9,370 nucleotides of DNA from Gammaproteobacteria bacterium (GCA_015490395.1 WFXX01000269.1:1-9370); one strand, 5' to 3'; positions 1 through 7,773 are shown, numbered from the stretch's first letter. Notes: generated by a model from the letters alone, not told the origin. A program made the numbers and translations.

Positions 1-746
1 CCCTGGGCGAGGCCGGGGCCCTCCCCAGGGCCTACTACCGAGGGCGGCGGGTGCTGGTGGCCCGCACCGCGGGGGGCTGGGAGGCCGTGGTGGGCATCCC
101 GCTGGACGCTGCCCCGGGACGCCACCGCCTGCAGGTGCAGGGCCTCGGTGGCCGGTCCTGGACGCTGAGCTTCCGGGTGCGGCCGAAGCGCTACCGGGAG
201 CAGCGCATCACCCTCCGGGACCGCCGGCGGGTCACGCCCCCACCCGAGGACCTGGCCCGCATCCGCCGCGAGGCCCAGGCCCTGCGGGCGGCCTTCGCCC
301 GCTGGCGGGAGACCCCGCCGGGCCCGCCCCCCCAGCTAAGCCTCCCCGTGCAGGCCCCGGTCAGCAGCCCCTTCGGGCTGCGGCGTCTCTTCAACGGCCT
401 GCCCCGCAGGCCCCACAGTGGGCTGGACCTGGCCGCCCCGGCCGGCACCCCGGTGCGCGCCGCGGCGGCAGGTGTGGTCACCCTCGTGGGGGAGTTCTTC
501 TTCAACGGCAACACGGTGGTCCTGGACCACGGCCAGGGCCTGCAGACCCTCTACTGCCACCTGGAGCGCATCGCCGTGGCCGAAGGGCAGCGCCTGGCCG
601 CCGGCGAGGTGCTGGGCACCGTGGGCGCCACCGGCCGGGTCACCGGGCCCCACCTCCACTGGTCGGTGAGCCTCAACGGGGCCCGGGTGGACCCGGCCCT
701 GTTCCTGACCCGGGACCAGCTGGCCTCCGTGGGCCTGGCCCCCTGA
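1..746 (+). CDS. M23 family metallopeptidase (LytM-like peptidoglycan hydrolase), 5' partial
   Basis: The reading frame is open from the left edge (first complete codon at base 3) to a TGA at 744-746, so the true start and any signal peptide lie outside the window. A GTG at 51 is an internal candidate start, but in-frame coding continues upstream of it. Numbering from that GTG, the C-terminal half (about residues 98-220) is a complete M23/LytM domain. It has HxxxD with His122 and Asp126 (zinc ligands), His170 in YCHLE, and the HLH pair His201/His203 before WSVSLNG. Family knowledge says such enzymes cut peptide cross-links of peptidoglycan in the periplasm. The segment before it (GIPLDAAPGRHRLQV) resembles the beta-rich M23_N domain of proteobacterial proteins that also carry RLFNGLPRRPHSGLD. 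All catalytic residues are present, so it is probably an active hydrolase and not a degenerate EnvC/NlpD-type activator. It converges on fba across an 80-base gap. Family is secure; substrate specificity is not known. Confidence 0.93.
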   Translation, partial: LGEAGALPRAYYRGRRVLVARTAGGWEAVVGIPLDAAPGRHRLQVQGLGGRSWTLSFRVRPKRYREQRITLRDRRRVTPPPEDLARIRREAQALRAAFARWRETPPGPPPQLSLPVQAPVSSPFGLRRLFNGLPRRPHSGLDLAAPAGTPVRAAAAGVVTLVGEFFFNGNTVVLDHGQGLQTLYCHLERIAVAEGQRLAAGEVLGTVGATGRVTGPHLHWSVSLNGARVDPALFLTRDQLASVGLAP

Positions 747-770
747 GGCCCCGCCCCGGGCCGGCGGCGA

Positions 771-800
771 CAAAGAAAGGGCGGGCCTGCGGGCCCGCCC
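771..800 (-). terminator. Rho-independent terminator of the tkt-gap-pgk-pyk-fba operon
   Basis: Bases 779-787 pair perfectly with 792-800, giving a 9-bp, almost all-GC stem with a 4-base loop (788-791). Read on the - strand, the stem is followed at once by TTTCTTTG (complement of 771-778), the expected U-rich tract. It lies about 27 bases past the fba stop codon. On the + strand nothing U-rich follows the stem, so it should work in one direction only. Confidence 0.85.
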
Positions 801-826
801 CGTGGCGTGCCGTAGCTACAGGCCGC

Positions 827-1891
827 TCAGGTCACGCGCGGGTCCAGCTCGCCGCTCTGGTAGCGCTTGACCATGTCCTCCAGCGGGATGGGCTTGATCT
901 TGGAAGCGTTGCCCGCGGTGCCGAAGGCCTCGTAGCGGGCCTTGCAGATCTCCTTCATGGCCGCGGTGCCCGCCTTGAGGAACTTGCGCGGGTCGAAGGC
1001 CTTGGGGTTCTCGGCCAGGGCCCGGCGCACCGCTCCGGTCCAGGCCAGGCGCAGATCGGTGTCGATGTTGACCTTGCGCACCCCGTGCTTGATGCCCTCC
1101 TGGATCTCCTCCACCGGCACGCCGTAGGTCTCGCCGATGTCCCCGCCGTACTCGTCGATGACCTTCAGCCACTCCTGGGGCACGGAGGAGGAGCCGTGCA
1201 TCACCAGGTGGGTGTCCGGGATGCGGGCGTGGATCTCCTTCACCCGATCGATGGCCAGGATGTCGCCGGTGGGCGGCCGGGTGAACTTGTAGGCCCCGTG
1301 GGAGGTGCCGATGGCGATGGCGAGGGCATCGACCTTGGTCTGCTTCACGAAGTCGGCGGCCTGCTCGGGGTCGGTGAGCAGCATCTCCTTGGTGAGCTTG
1401 CCCTCGGCGCCCACGCCGTCCTCCTTGCCGGCGGTGCCCGTCTCCAGGGAGCCCAGGCAGCCCAGCTCGCCCTCCACGGACACCCCCCCGGCGTGGGCCA
1501 TCTCCACCACCTTGCGGGTGACCTCCACGTTGTACTCGTAGCTGGAGGGGGTCTTCATGTCCGGCATGAGGGAGCCGTCCATCATCACCGAGGTGAAGCC
1601 CAGCTGGATGGAGCGCAGGCACACCCCGGGGTCGGCCCCGTGGTCCTGGTGCACGCAGATGGGGATGTCCGGGTACTGCTCCACCGCGGCCTGCATGAGG
1701 TGGCGCAGGAAGGGGGCCCCGGCATAGGAGCGCGCCCCGGCAGAGGCCTGCATGATGACCGGGCTGTCGGTCTCTGCGGCCGCCTGCATGATGGCGTGCA
1801 CCTGCTCCATGTTGTTGACGTTGAAGGCGGGCACGCCGTAGCCGTGCTCCGCCGCATGGTCCAGCAGCTGACGCAAGGTAATCAGTGCCAT
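827..1891 (-). CDS. fba: Class II fructose-1,6-bisphosphate aldolase, Calvin-cycle subtype
   Basis: This 354-residue protein interconverts fructose 1,6-bisphosphate with dihydroxyacetone phosphate plus glyceraldehyde 3-phosphate; the Calvin subtype also handles sedoheptulose 1,7-bisphosphate. The class II zinc-enzyme signatures are complete: VHQDHG with Asp83 (catalytic) and His84 (zinc), VEGELG around Glu142, GTSHG with His199 and MHGSS with His232 (zinc ligands), and VNIDTD at 275-280 for phosphate binding. The length and the block TRPPTGDILAIDRVKEIHAR match the CbbA-like subtype. The start ATG at 1891 gives the conserved N-terminus MALITLRQLLDHAAEHGYGVPAF and has GAGGAG at 1901-1906, 9 bases upstream. 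It is the last operon gene, 80 bases after pyk, followed by the terminator. The same frame stays open upstream to about 4246, but that extension is antisense noise. The equivalent name in a Calvin-cycle context is cbbA. Confidence 0.97.
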   Translation of the reverse strand: MALITLRQLLDHAAEHGYGVPAFNVNNMEQVHAIMQAAAETDSPVIMQASAGARSYAGAPFLRHLMQAAVEQYPDIPICVHQDHGADPGVCLRSIQLGFTSVMMDGSLMPDMKTPSSYEYNVEVTRKVVEMAHAGGVSVEGELGCLGSLETGTAGKEDGVGAEGKLTKEMLLTDPEQAADFVKQTKVDALAIAIGTSHGAYKFTRPPTGDILAIDRVKEIHARIPDTHLVMHGSSSVPQEWLKVIDEYGGDIGETYGVPVEEIQEGIKHGVRKVNIDTDLRLAWTGAVRRALAENPKAFDPRKFLKAGTAAMKEICKARYEAFGTAGNASKIKPIPLEDMVKRYQSGELDPRVT

Positions 1892-1971
1892 GGCCTCGCT
1901 CTCCTCGTTGGCAGTGAACCCGTGGGGCTCGCGGCCCCGCTGTCGATCGCTCGCGTACCTTTCCCCCGCGC
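1892..1971 (-). other. pyk-fba intergenic spacer with fba ribosome binding site and a weak hairpin
   Basis: This 80-base spacer is the longest within the operon. It carries the fba Shine-Dalgarno GAGGAG (1901-1906) and a small GC inverted repeat, 1924-1928 with 1934-1938 (5 bp, 5-base loop). No U-tract follows it on the - strand, so it is not a terminator, and I see no promoter-like pair. The spacer most likely just connects two cistrons of one transcript. Confidence 0.4.
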
Positions 1972-3408
1972 TCAAGCGGCGACCATGTCCCCCACCCGCA
2001 CGATCTTCATGGCGTTGGTGCCACCGTGCACCCCGATGAGGTCGCCCTTGGTGAGGATCACCAGGTCGCCCTCGCGCACCGCATCCCGGCGCATCAGCTC
2101 CTCGATGGCCAGCCGATTCACGTAGGCGTGATCGGTGCTCTCGGCCTGGAAGGCCACGGGATAGACCCCCCGGTAGAGGGTCACCTTGCGGCGGGTCTCC
2201 TCGTGCGGGGTGAGGGCGTAGATGGGGATCCCGGAGCTGATCCGGGACATCCACAAGGGGGTGGCCCCCGACTCGGTCAAGGCGGCGATGGCCCGCACGC
2301 CGAGGTGGTTGGCGGTGTACATGGCCGCCATGGCGATGGCCTCGTCGATGCGCCCGAAGCGGGTGTTGAGGCGATGCGAGGAGGTCATCGCCGCGGGCTG
2401 CTTCTCCGCCTCCCGGCAGATGCGGTCCATGGCGGCCACCGCCCGAGCGGGATAGCGCCCCGTGGCCGTCTCCGCCGAGAGCATCACCGCGTCGGTGCCA
2501 TCCAGCACGGCATTGGCCACGTCGAAGACCTCGGCCCGGGTGGGGATGGGGCTCTCCACCATGGACTCCATCATCTGCGTGGCCGTGATCACCACCCGGT
2601 TCATGGTGCGGGCCAGGCTGATGATGTGCTTCTGCACCGCCGGAAGCCCCGCGTCCCCGATCTCCACCCCCAGGTCGCCCCGGGCGATCATCACCGCGTC
2701 CGAGGCGGCGATGATCTCCTCCAGGTCCTCCACCGCCTCGGCCCGCTCGATCTTGGCCACGATCCCACCGTGCCCTCCCGCGGCCCGCAGCAGCTCGCGG
2801 GCGGTGTGCACGTCCGCGGCGCAGCGGGGAAAGGAGACCGCGAGATAGTCGGCCCCCAGCTCCGCGGCCACCTTGATGTCGGCCCGGTCCTTGTCGGTGA
2901 GGGCGGCGGCGGAGAGGCCGCCACCCTGGCGGTTGATGCCCTTGCTGTCCGAGAGCTCGCCGCCCACCACCACCTTGCAGGTGATCTCCGGGCCGGTGAC
3001 CTGCTCCACCCAGAGCACGATGCGTCCATCGTCCAGCAGCAGGGTATCCCCCCGGTCCACGTCGTTGGGCAGGTCCCGATAGGTGATCCCCACCCGCTCC
3101 CGGGTGCCGGCATCCAGGGGCAGGGAGGCGTCCAGCACGAAGCGGTCGCCCTCCTCCAGATGGATGGGCCCGTCCCGAAAGCGCCCGATGCGGATCTTCG
3201 GGCCCTGGAGGTCGCAGAGCACCCCCACCTGCCGGCCGTGGGCATCGGCGCGGTCGCGCACCGCCTGGACCCGCCGCCGGTGGTCCTCCATGCGGCCGTG
3301 GGAGAAGTTGACGCGCACCACGTCCACGCCGGCGGCGATGATGCCGTCGAGGACCTTGGGGTCGTCCGTGGCCGGTCCCAGGGTGGCCACGATCTTGGTG
3401 CGTCTCAT
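1972..3408 (-). CDS. pykA: Pyruvate kinase, PykA (type II) subfamily
   Basis: The 478-residue protein converts phosphoenolpyruvate and ADP to pyruvate and ATP, the irreversible last step of glycolysis, in the cytosol. Visible motifs are MRRTKIVATLGPA at the N-terminus, VRVNFSHG (Arg32, Asn34), LQGPKIRIGRF (68-77), IVAKIERAEA with Lys219 and the metal-ligand Glu221, ARGDLGVEIG with Asp245, and ATQMMESM followed by TRAEVFDVANAVLDGTDAVMLSAET. The B-domain lid (about 75-170) and C-terminal regulatory domain (about 345-478) are present. The stretches GGGLSAAALTDKDRADIK and DYLAVSFPRC, and HRLN early in the C-terminal region, resemble E. coli PykA (the AMP/sugar-phosphate-activated type) more than the FBP-activated PykF. 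Allostery here is inferred from this. GGGGAGAG lies just before the start ATG (3408). The gene sits 51 bases after pgk and 80 before fba. It is the only clearly one-way glycolytic enzyme in the operon. Confidence 0.97.
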   Translation of the reverse strand: MRRTKIVATLGPATDDPKVLDGIIAAGVDVVRVNFSHGRMEDHRRRVQAVRDRADAHGRQVGVLCDLQGPKIRIGRFRDGPIHLEEGDRFVLDASLPLDAGTRERVGITYRDLPNDVDRGDTLLLDDGRIVLWVEQVTGPEITCKVVVGGELSDSKGINRQGGGLSAAALTDKDRADIKVAAELGADYLAVSFPRCAADVHTARELLRAAGGHGGIVAKIERAEAVEDLEEIIAASDAVMIARGDLGVEIGDAGLPAVQKHIISLARTMNRVVITATQMMESMVESPIPTRAEVFDVANAVLDGTDAVMLSAETATGRYPARAVAAMDRICREAEKQPAAMTSSHRLNTRFGRIDEAIAMAAMYTANHLGVRAIAALTESGATPLWMSRISSGIPIYALTPHEETRRKVTLYRGVYPVAFQAESTDHAYVNRLAIEELMRRDAVREGDLVILTKGDLIGVHGGTNAMKIVRVGDMVAA

Positions 3409-3459
3409 CGCTCTCCCCGCCCGCTACCGTGGCACGGGACCGCAGATCCCCGCAGGCCC

Positions 3460-4644
3460 TCAGCCACCGGCGGCCCTGTCCTCCAGCACCGCCACCGCGG
3501 GCAGCCGCTTGCCCTCGAGGAACTCCAGGAAGGCCCCGCCCCCGGTGGAGATGTAGGAGATCCGGTCGCCCACGCCGTACTTGGCGATGGCAGCCAGGGT
3601 GTCGCCGCCGCCGGCGATGGAGAAGGCCGGGCTCTCGGCCACCGCCTGGGCCAGGCGTCGGGTGCCCGCGCCGAACTGGTCGAGCTCGAACACCCCCACC
3701 GGCCCGTTCCAGACGATGGTGCCGGCCTCGCGCAGGACGGCCGCGTAGCGCTCCGCGGTCTCGGGGCCGATGTCGAGGATCATGTCGTCCCCGGCCACCT
3801 CCTCCACCCGCTTGGTCTCGGCCTCGGCGCTCTCGGCGAGCTCCTTGCCGCAGACCACATCCTGAGGCACGGGGATCTCGCCACCCTTGGCCCGGGCCTG
3901 GTCCATGAGGCGCTTGGCCTCGGGCACCAGATCGGGCTCGTAAAGGGACCGGCCCACGTTGTGGCCGGCAGCGGCGATGAAGGTGTTGGCGATGCCCCCA
4001 CCCACGATGAGGCGATCCACCTTCCGGGAGAGGGCATCCAGCACCGTGAGCTTGGTGGAGACCTTGGAGCCGCCCACGATGGCCACCATGGGCCGGGCCG
4101 GGCGCTCCAAGGCCTTGCCCAGGGCCTCGAGCTCGGCCACCAGGAGGGGACCGGCGCAGGCTACCGGGGCGAAGCGGGCCACCCCGTGGGTGGAGGCCTG
4201 AGCCCGGTGGGCGGTGCCGAAGGCGTCCATCACGAACACATCGCACAGGGCGGCATAGCGCCGCGCCAGGGCCTCGTCGTCCTTCTTCTCCCCCGCGTTG
4301 AAGCGCACGTTCTCCAGCACCGCCAGCTCGCCCTCGGCCACCTCCGGCACGCGCTCCAGGTAGTCGCGCACCAGGCGCACCTCGCGGCCCAGCAGCCCGG
4401 AGAGGTGCTCGGCCACCGGGCGCAGCGAGTACTGCTCATCGAGCTGCCCCTCCTGGGGCCGGCCGAGGTGCGACATCACCATCACCCGCGCCCCTGCCTT
4501 CATGGCATGCTCGAAGGTGGGCAGGGAAGCGCGGATGCGCGTGTCATCCGTCACCTTGCCGTCCTTCAAGGGGACGTTCAGGTCGGAGCGGATGAGCACC
4601 CGCTTCCCGGCCAGGTCCAGGTCGGTCATCTTGATCAGGGCCAT
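3460..4644 (-). CDS. pgk: Phosphoglycerate kinase
   Basis: The 394-residue cytosolic enzyme interconverts 1,3-bisphosphoglycerate plus ADP and 3-phosphoglycerate plus ATP; it works in glycolysis and, in reverse, in gluconeogenesis and the Calvin cycle. All expected motifs are visible: IRSDLNVP (Arg19, Asp21, Asn23), Arg36, SHLGRP (58-63), NVRF (112-115), AHRAQAST (145-152), VGGSKVSTKL (190-199, Lys194), GGGIANTF, WNGPVGVFE (312-320), GGGDT (345-349) and STGGGAFLEFLEGK (366-379). The frame runs open 43 codons further upstream, but ATG at 4644 is chosen because it yields the standard N-terminus and has GAGGAG 8 bases upstream; the extra stretch overlaps the gap stop and lacks homology-like sequence. 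It follows gap by 71 bases, a spacer that holds a strong hairpin, and precedes pyk by 51. Calvin-cycle synonym: cbbK. Confidence 0.98.
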   Translation of the reverse strand: MALIKMTDLDLAGKRVLIRSDLNVPLKDGKVTDDTRIRASLPTFEHAMKAGARVMVMSHLGRPQEGQLDEQYSLRPVAEHLSGLLGREVRLVRDYLERVPEVAEGELAVLENVRFNAGEKKDDEALARRYAALCDVFVMDAFGTAHRAQASTHGVARFAPVACAGPLLVAELEALGKALERPARPMVAIVGGSKVSTKLTVLDALSRKVDRLIVGGGIANTFIAAAGHNVGRSLYEPDLVPEAKRLMDQARAKGGEIPVPQDVVCGKELAESAEAETKRVEEVAGDDMILDIGPETAERYAAVLREAGTIVWNGPVGVFELDQFGAGTRRLAQAVAESPAFSIAGGGDTLAAIAKYGVGDRISYISTGGGAFLEFLEGKRLPAVAVLEDRAAGG

Positions 4645-4658
4645 CTCCTCGTCTCCTC
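4645..4658 (-). promoter_or_regulatory. Doubled ribosome binding site that fixes the pgk start
   Basis: On the - strand the bases before the pgk ATG contain GAGGAG twice, at 4653-4658 and 4645-4650. The distal copy has a normal 8-base spacing; the proximal copy abuts the ATG and is too close to work. This site supports the start at 4644 over the longer open frame that begins inside gap. Confidence 0.75.
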
Positions 4659-4675
4659 GCCAGAACCGGAAGAGG

Positions 4676-4702
4676 GGGGCGGGGCCGTCGCGGCCCCGCC
4701 CC
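4676..4702 (-). other. Perfect 12-bp GC hairpin in the gap-pgk spacer
   Basis: Bases 4676-4687 are the exact reverse complement of 4691-4702, leaving the 3-base loop 4688-4690. In the - strand transcript the hairpin begins 13 bases after the gap stop codon and ends 31 bases before the pgk ATG. What follows it on the - strand is pyrimidine-rich (CCTCTTCC) but not a true U-run, so it is at most a weak terminator. It could be an attenuator, an mRNA processing/decay barrier, or chance in GC-rich DNA. Confidence 0.55.
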
Positions 4703-4715
4703 GGCGCCGCCGCCC

Positions 4716-5729
4716 TCAGGAGGCGTTCATGAGCGCCACGGTGGTGTCCAGCATCCGGTTGGAGAAGCCCCACTCGTTGTCGTACCAGGCCAGGACCTTC
4801 ACCAGCCTGCCCTCGATGACCTTGGTCAGGGTGGCGTCGTAGGTGGAGGAGACCGGGCTGTGGTTGAAGTCCATGGAGACCAAGGGCTGGTCGTTGTAGG
4901 CCAGGATCCCCTTGAGCTCGCCCTCCGCGGCCTCCTTCAGGACGGCGTCGATCTCCTCCTTGGAGGTCTCGCGGGCGGCCTCGAAGGTCAGGTCCACCAG
5001 GGAGACGTTCACCGTGGGCACGCGCACGGCGAAGCCGTCCAGCTTACCGGCCAGCTCCGGCAGCACCAGGCCCACCGCGGCCGCGGCACCCGTCTTGGTG
5101 GGGATCTGGGACAGCACCGCGGAGCGGGCCCGCCGCAGATCCTTGTGAAAGACGTCGATGAGGACCTGGTCGTTGGTGAAGGAGTGGATGGTGGTCATGA
5201 GACCCCGCACCACCCCAATGCGCTGATGCAGGGGCTTGACCAGGGGGGCCAGGCAGTTGGTGGTGCAGGAGGCGTTGGAGATGACCGTGTCGCTGGCCTT
5301 GAGGGTGTGGTGGTTGACCCCGTAGACGATGGTGGCGTCCACGTCCTTGCCACCCGGCGCAGAGATGATCACCTTCTTGGCCCCAGCGGCCAGATGGGCG
5401 GAGGCCTTCTCCTTGCTGGTGAACAGGCCGGTGCACTCGTGGACCACGTCGATGCCCAGCTCGCCCCAGGGCAGCTTGGCGGGATCGCGCTCGGCCAGCA
5501 CCCGGATGCGGTCGCCGTTGACCACCAGGTAGTCGCCATCTACCGCCACCTCGCCGTTGAAACGCCCATGCACGCTATCGAAGCGGGTCAGGTGGGCGTT
5601 GGTCTGGGCATCGCCCAGGTCGTTGATGGCCACGATCTGGATCTCGTCCGTGCGCCCGGACTCGTACAGGGCCCGCAGCACGTTGCGCCCGATACGCCCG
5701 TAACCGTTGATCGCCACTCGAATCGCCAT
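4716..5729 (-). CDS. gap: Glyceraldehyde-3-phosphate dehydrogenase, type I
   Basis: The 337-residue enzyme oxidises and phosphorylates glyceraldehyde 3-phosphate to 1,3-bisphosphoglycerate, or runs in reverse in the Calvin cycle. It shows INGYGRIGR (7-15) for dinucleotide binding, INDL with Asp37 (the adenine-ribose contact typical of NAD enzymes), SNASCTTNC with the nucleophile Cys155, TTIHSFTNDQ with the base His182, HKDLRRAR (195-202), and WYDNEWGFSNRMLDTT near the C-terminus. The ATG at 5729 is preceded by AGGGAGAGGAAG and yields the canonical N-terminus; an open frame 135 codons upstream is antisense-type noise inside tkt. It lies 49 bases after tkt and 71 before pgk. The cofactor-pocket pair that is Leu-Pro in classical NAD enzymes is Val193-Phe194 here, so NAD versus NADP preference cannot be settled from sequence. 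Erythrose-4-phosphate dehydrogenase (Epd) is a less likely alternative, given the SQIPTKTGAAAAVGLVLPEL block and the pgk neighbour. Confidence 0.96.
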   Translation of the reverse strand: MAIRVAINGYGRIGRNVLRALYESGRTDEIQIVAINDLGDAQTNAHLTRFDSVHGRFNGEVAVDGDYLVVNGDRIRVLAERDPAKLPWGELGIDVVHECTGLFTSKEKASAHLAAGAKKVIISAPGGKDVDATIVYGVNHHTLKASDTVISNASCTTNCLAPLVKPLHQRIGVVRGLMTTIHSFTNDQVLIDVFHKDLRRARSAVLSQIPTKTGAAAAVGLVLPELAGKLDGFAVRVPTVNVSLVDLTFEAARETSKEEIDAVLKEAAEGELKGILAYNDQPLVSMDFNHSPVSSTYDATLTKVIEGRLVKVLAWYDNEWGFSNRMLDTTVALMNAS

Positions 5730-5778
5730 GGCTTCCTCTCCCTGTCTGCTTCTTGCCGAAAGCTCGCCGCGCGCCCGC

Positions 5779-7773
5779 TCAGAGCACCTCGCGCACGGCC
5801 TGCGCCACGTTGTCCACGGTGAAGCCGAAGTGCTCGAAGAGCTGCGGGCCCGGCGCCGACTCGCCGAAGCGGTCCAGCCCGATGACGCGCCCTCGCTCGC
5901 CCACCCAGCGGTGCCAGCAGCCCGTGGCGCCGGCCTCCACGGCCACCCGGGCCTTGACCGATGGGGGCAGCACCGCCTCCCGCCAGGCCTCCTCCTGGGC
6001 CTCGAAGACCTCCAGGCAGGGCAGCGAGACCACCCGCACGCGCACACCCTCGCCCTGCAGCCGGCGAGCGGCCTCCACCGCCAGGGCCACCTCCGAGCCC
6101 GTGGCCAGAATGAGGGCCTCGGGCTCGCCCTCACAGTCTAGGAGCACGTAGCCGCCCCGGGCGATGGCCTCCACCTGCTCCGGGGTGCGCTCCTGGTGGG
6201 GCACCCCCTGGCGGGTGAGCACCAGGGAGGTGGGGCCGTCCCGGCGCTCGATGGCCGCCTTCCAGGCCACCGCGGTCTCCACGGCGTCGCAGGGGCGCCA
6301 GACGTGCATGTTGGGGATCAGGCGCAGCGAGGCGATGTGCTCCACCGGCTGATGGGTGGGGCCGTCCTCGCCCAGGCCGATGGAGTCGTGGGTGAAGACG
6401 AAGATGGAGCGCACCTTCATCAGGGCCGCCATGCGCACGGCGTTGCGGCAGTAGTCCGAGAAGACCAGGAAGGTGCCCCCGAAGGGGATGAGGCCGCCGT
6501 GCAGGGCGATCCCGTTCATGATGGCCGCCATGCCGAACTCGCGCACCCCGTAGTGCAGGTAGTTGCCGTCGGAGACGGTGCGCGAGAGGGCCCGGCACTC
6601 CGGCCAGTTGGTGAGGTTCGAGCCGGTCAGGTCCGCCGAGCCGCCGAGCAGCTCCGGCAGCACCGGCGCGTAGCCGGCGATGGCGTTCTGGGAGGCCTTG
6701 CGGGTGGCGAGCTTCTCACCCTTGGCCGCCACCTGCTCGATGAAGGCCCGGGCGTGTGCCTCCCAGGACTCGGGCAGCTCGCCCTGCATCCGGCGCTCGA
6801 ACTCGGCGGCCAGGTCCGGATAGGCGGCCCGGTAGCGCTCGAAGGCCTCCTGCCAGCGCGCCTCGGCCTCGCGCCCCTTCTCCCGGGCGTCCCAGGCGGC
6901 GTAGATCTCGTCCGGGATCACGAAGGGCGGGTGCGGCCAGCCCAGGTTCTCCCGGGTGGCGGCCACCTCCTCCTCGCCCAGGGGGGCGCCGTGGCAGTCG
7001 TGGCTGCCGCAGAGGTTGGGGGCCCCGTAGCCGATCACCGTCTTGCAGCAGATCAGGGAGGGGCGGTCGTTGACCGCGCGGGCCTCCAGGATGGCCTTGC
7101 GGACGGCCTCCGGGTCGTGGCCGTCGACGTCCCGGACCACGTGCCACCCATAGGCCTCGAAGCGCTTGGGGGTGTCGTCGGTGAACCAGCCCTCCACGTG
7201 GCCATCGATGGAGATGCCGTTGTCATCCCAGAAGGCGATGAGCTTGCCCAGGCCCAGGGTCCCCGCCAGGGAGCAGGCCTCGTGGGAGATGCCTTCCATC
7301 AGGCAGCCGTCGCCCAGGAAGACATAGGTGTAGTGGTCGACGATCTTGTGGCCCTCGCGGTTGAACTGGCCGGCCAGGACCTTCTCGGCGATGGCCATGC
7401 CCACCGCGTTGGTGATCCCCTGCCCCAAGGGCCCGGTGGTGGTCTCCACCCCGGGGGTATAGCCGTACTCGGGGTGGCCCGGGGTCTTGGAGTGGAGCTG
7501 GCGGAAACGCTTGATCTCCTCGATGCTCAGGTCGTAGCCCGTGAGGTGGAGCAAGGCGTATAGGAGCATGGAGCCGTGCCCGTTGGAGAGCACGAAGCGA
7601 TCCCGGTTGACCCAGCGTGGGTTGGCGGGGTTGTGCACCAGGAAGTCTCGCCACAGGACCTCGGCGATGTCCGCCATGCCCATGGGCGCGCCGGGGTGCC
7701 CGGACTTGGCCTTCTCGACCGCATCCATGCTGAGCACCCGGATGGCGTTGGCCAGTTCTCTACGCGAGGGCAT
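5779..7773 (-). CDS. tkt: Transketolase
   Basis: The 664-residue thiamine-diphosphate enzyme moves two-carbon units between sugar phosphates in the non-oxidative pentose phosphate pathway and the regenerative Calvin cycle. The N-terminal pyrophosphate domain has SGHPGAPMG (His26), SNGHGS (His66), TPGHPE (His100), the ThDP motif GDGCLMEG (154-161) ending near Asn185 in DDNGIS, and HDCHGAPLG (His261). The pyrimidine domain has VREFGM with catalytic Glu412 and FTHDSIGLGEDGPTHQPVEH (460-479, His474). The C-terminal domain (about 535-664) includes ILATGSEV and ends FTVDNVAQAVREVL. Length and sequence run parallel to E. coli TktA with no gap. The ATG at 7773 gives the canonical start MPSRRELANAIRVLSMDAVEKA and follows GAGGAGAAGG. 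It is the first gene of the operon, so the promoter must lie in 7774-8127. Calvin-cycle synonym: cbbT. Confidence 0.98.
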   Translation of the reverse strand: MPSRRELANAIRVLSMDAVEKAKSGHPGAPMGMADIAEVLWRDFLVHNPANPRWVNRDRFVLSNGHGSMLLYALLHLTGYDLSIEEIKRFRQLHSKTPGHPEYGYTPGVETTTGPLGQGITNAVGMAIAEKVLAGQFNREGHKIVDHYTYVFLGDGCLMEGISHEACSLAGTLGLGKLIAFWDDNGISIDGHVEGWFTDDTPKRFEAYGWHVVRDVDGHDPEAVRKAILEARAVNDRPSLICCKTVIGYGAPNLCGSHDCHGAPLGEEEVAATRENLGWPHPPFVIPDEIYAAWDAREKGREAEARWQEAFERYRAAYPDLAAEFERRMQGELPESWEAHARAFIEQVAAKGEKLATRKASQNAIAGYAPVLPELLGGSADLTGSNLTNWPECRALSRTVSDGNYLHYGVREFGMAAIMNGIALHGGLIPFGGTFLVFSDYCRNAVRMAALMKVRSIFVFTHDSIGLGEDGPTHQPVEHIASLRLIPNMHVWRPCDAVETAVAWKAAIERRDGPTSLVLTRQGVPHQERTPEQVEAIARGGYVLLDCEGEPEALILATGSEVALAVEAARRLQGEGVRVRVVSLPCLEVFEAQEEAWREAVLPPSVKARVAVEAGATGCWHRWVGERGRVIGLDRFGESAPGPQLFEHFGFTVDNVAQAVREVL

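Noticed and set aside
747..762. Terminator for the M23 gene (GGCCC/GGGCC dyad)
   Set aside because: Only five base pairs and no T-run follows on the + strand.
827..4246. Very long - strand open frame of more than 1100 codons running through pyk and pgk into fba
   Set aside because: Only its last 354 codons (fba) look like a real protein. The rest is low-complexity Gly/Arg/His/Pro sequence out of frame with clear pyk and pgk genes, as expected in very GC-rich DNA.
2026..4842. 938-codon + strand open frame antisense to pyk, pgk and gap
   Set aside because: Repetitive Gly/His/Leu/Ala composition with no domain, opposite intact well-conserved genes; an artefact of high GC at third codon positions. 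Similar + strand frames opposite fba, gap and tkt are dismissed for the same reason.
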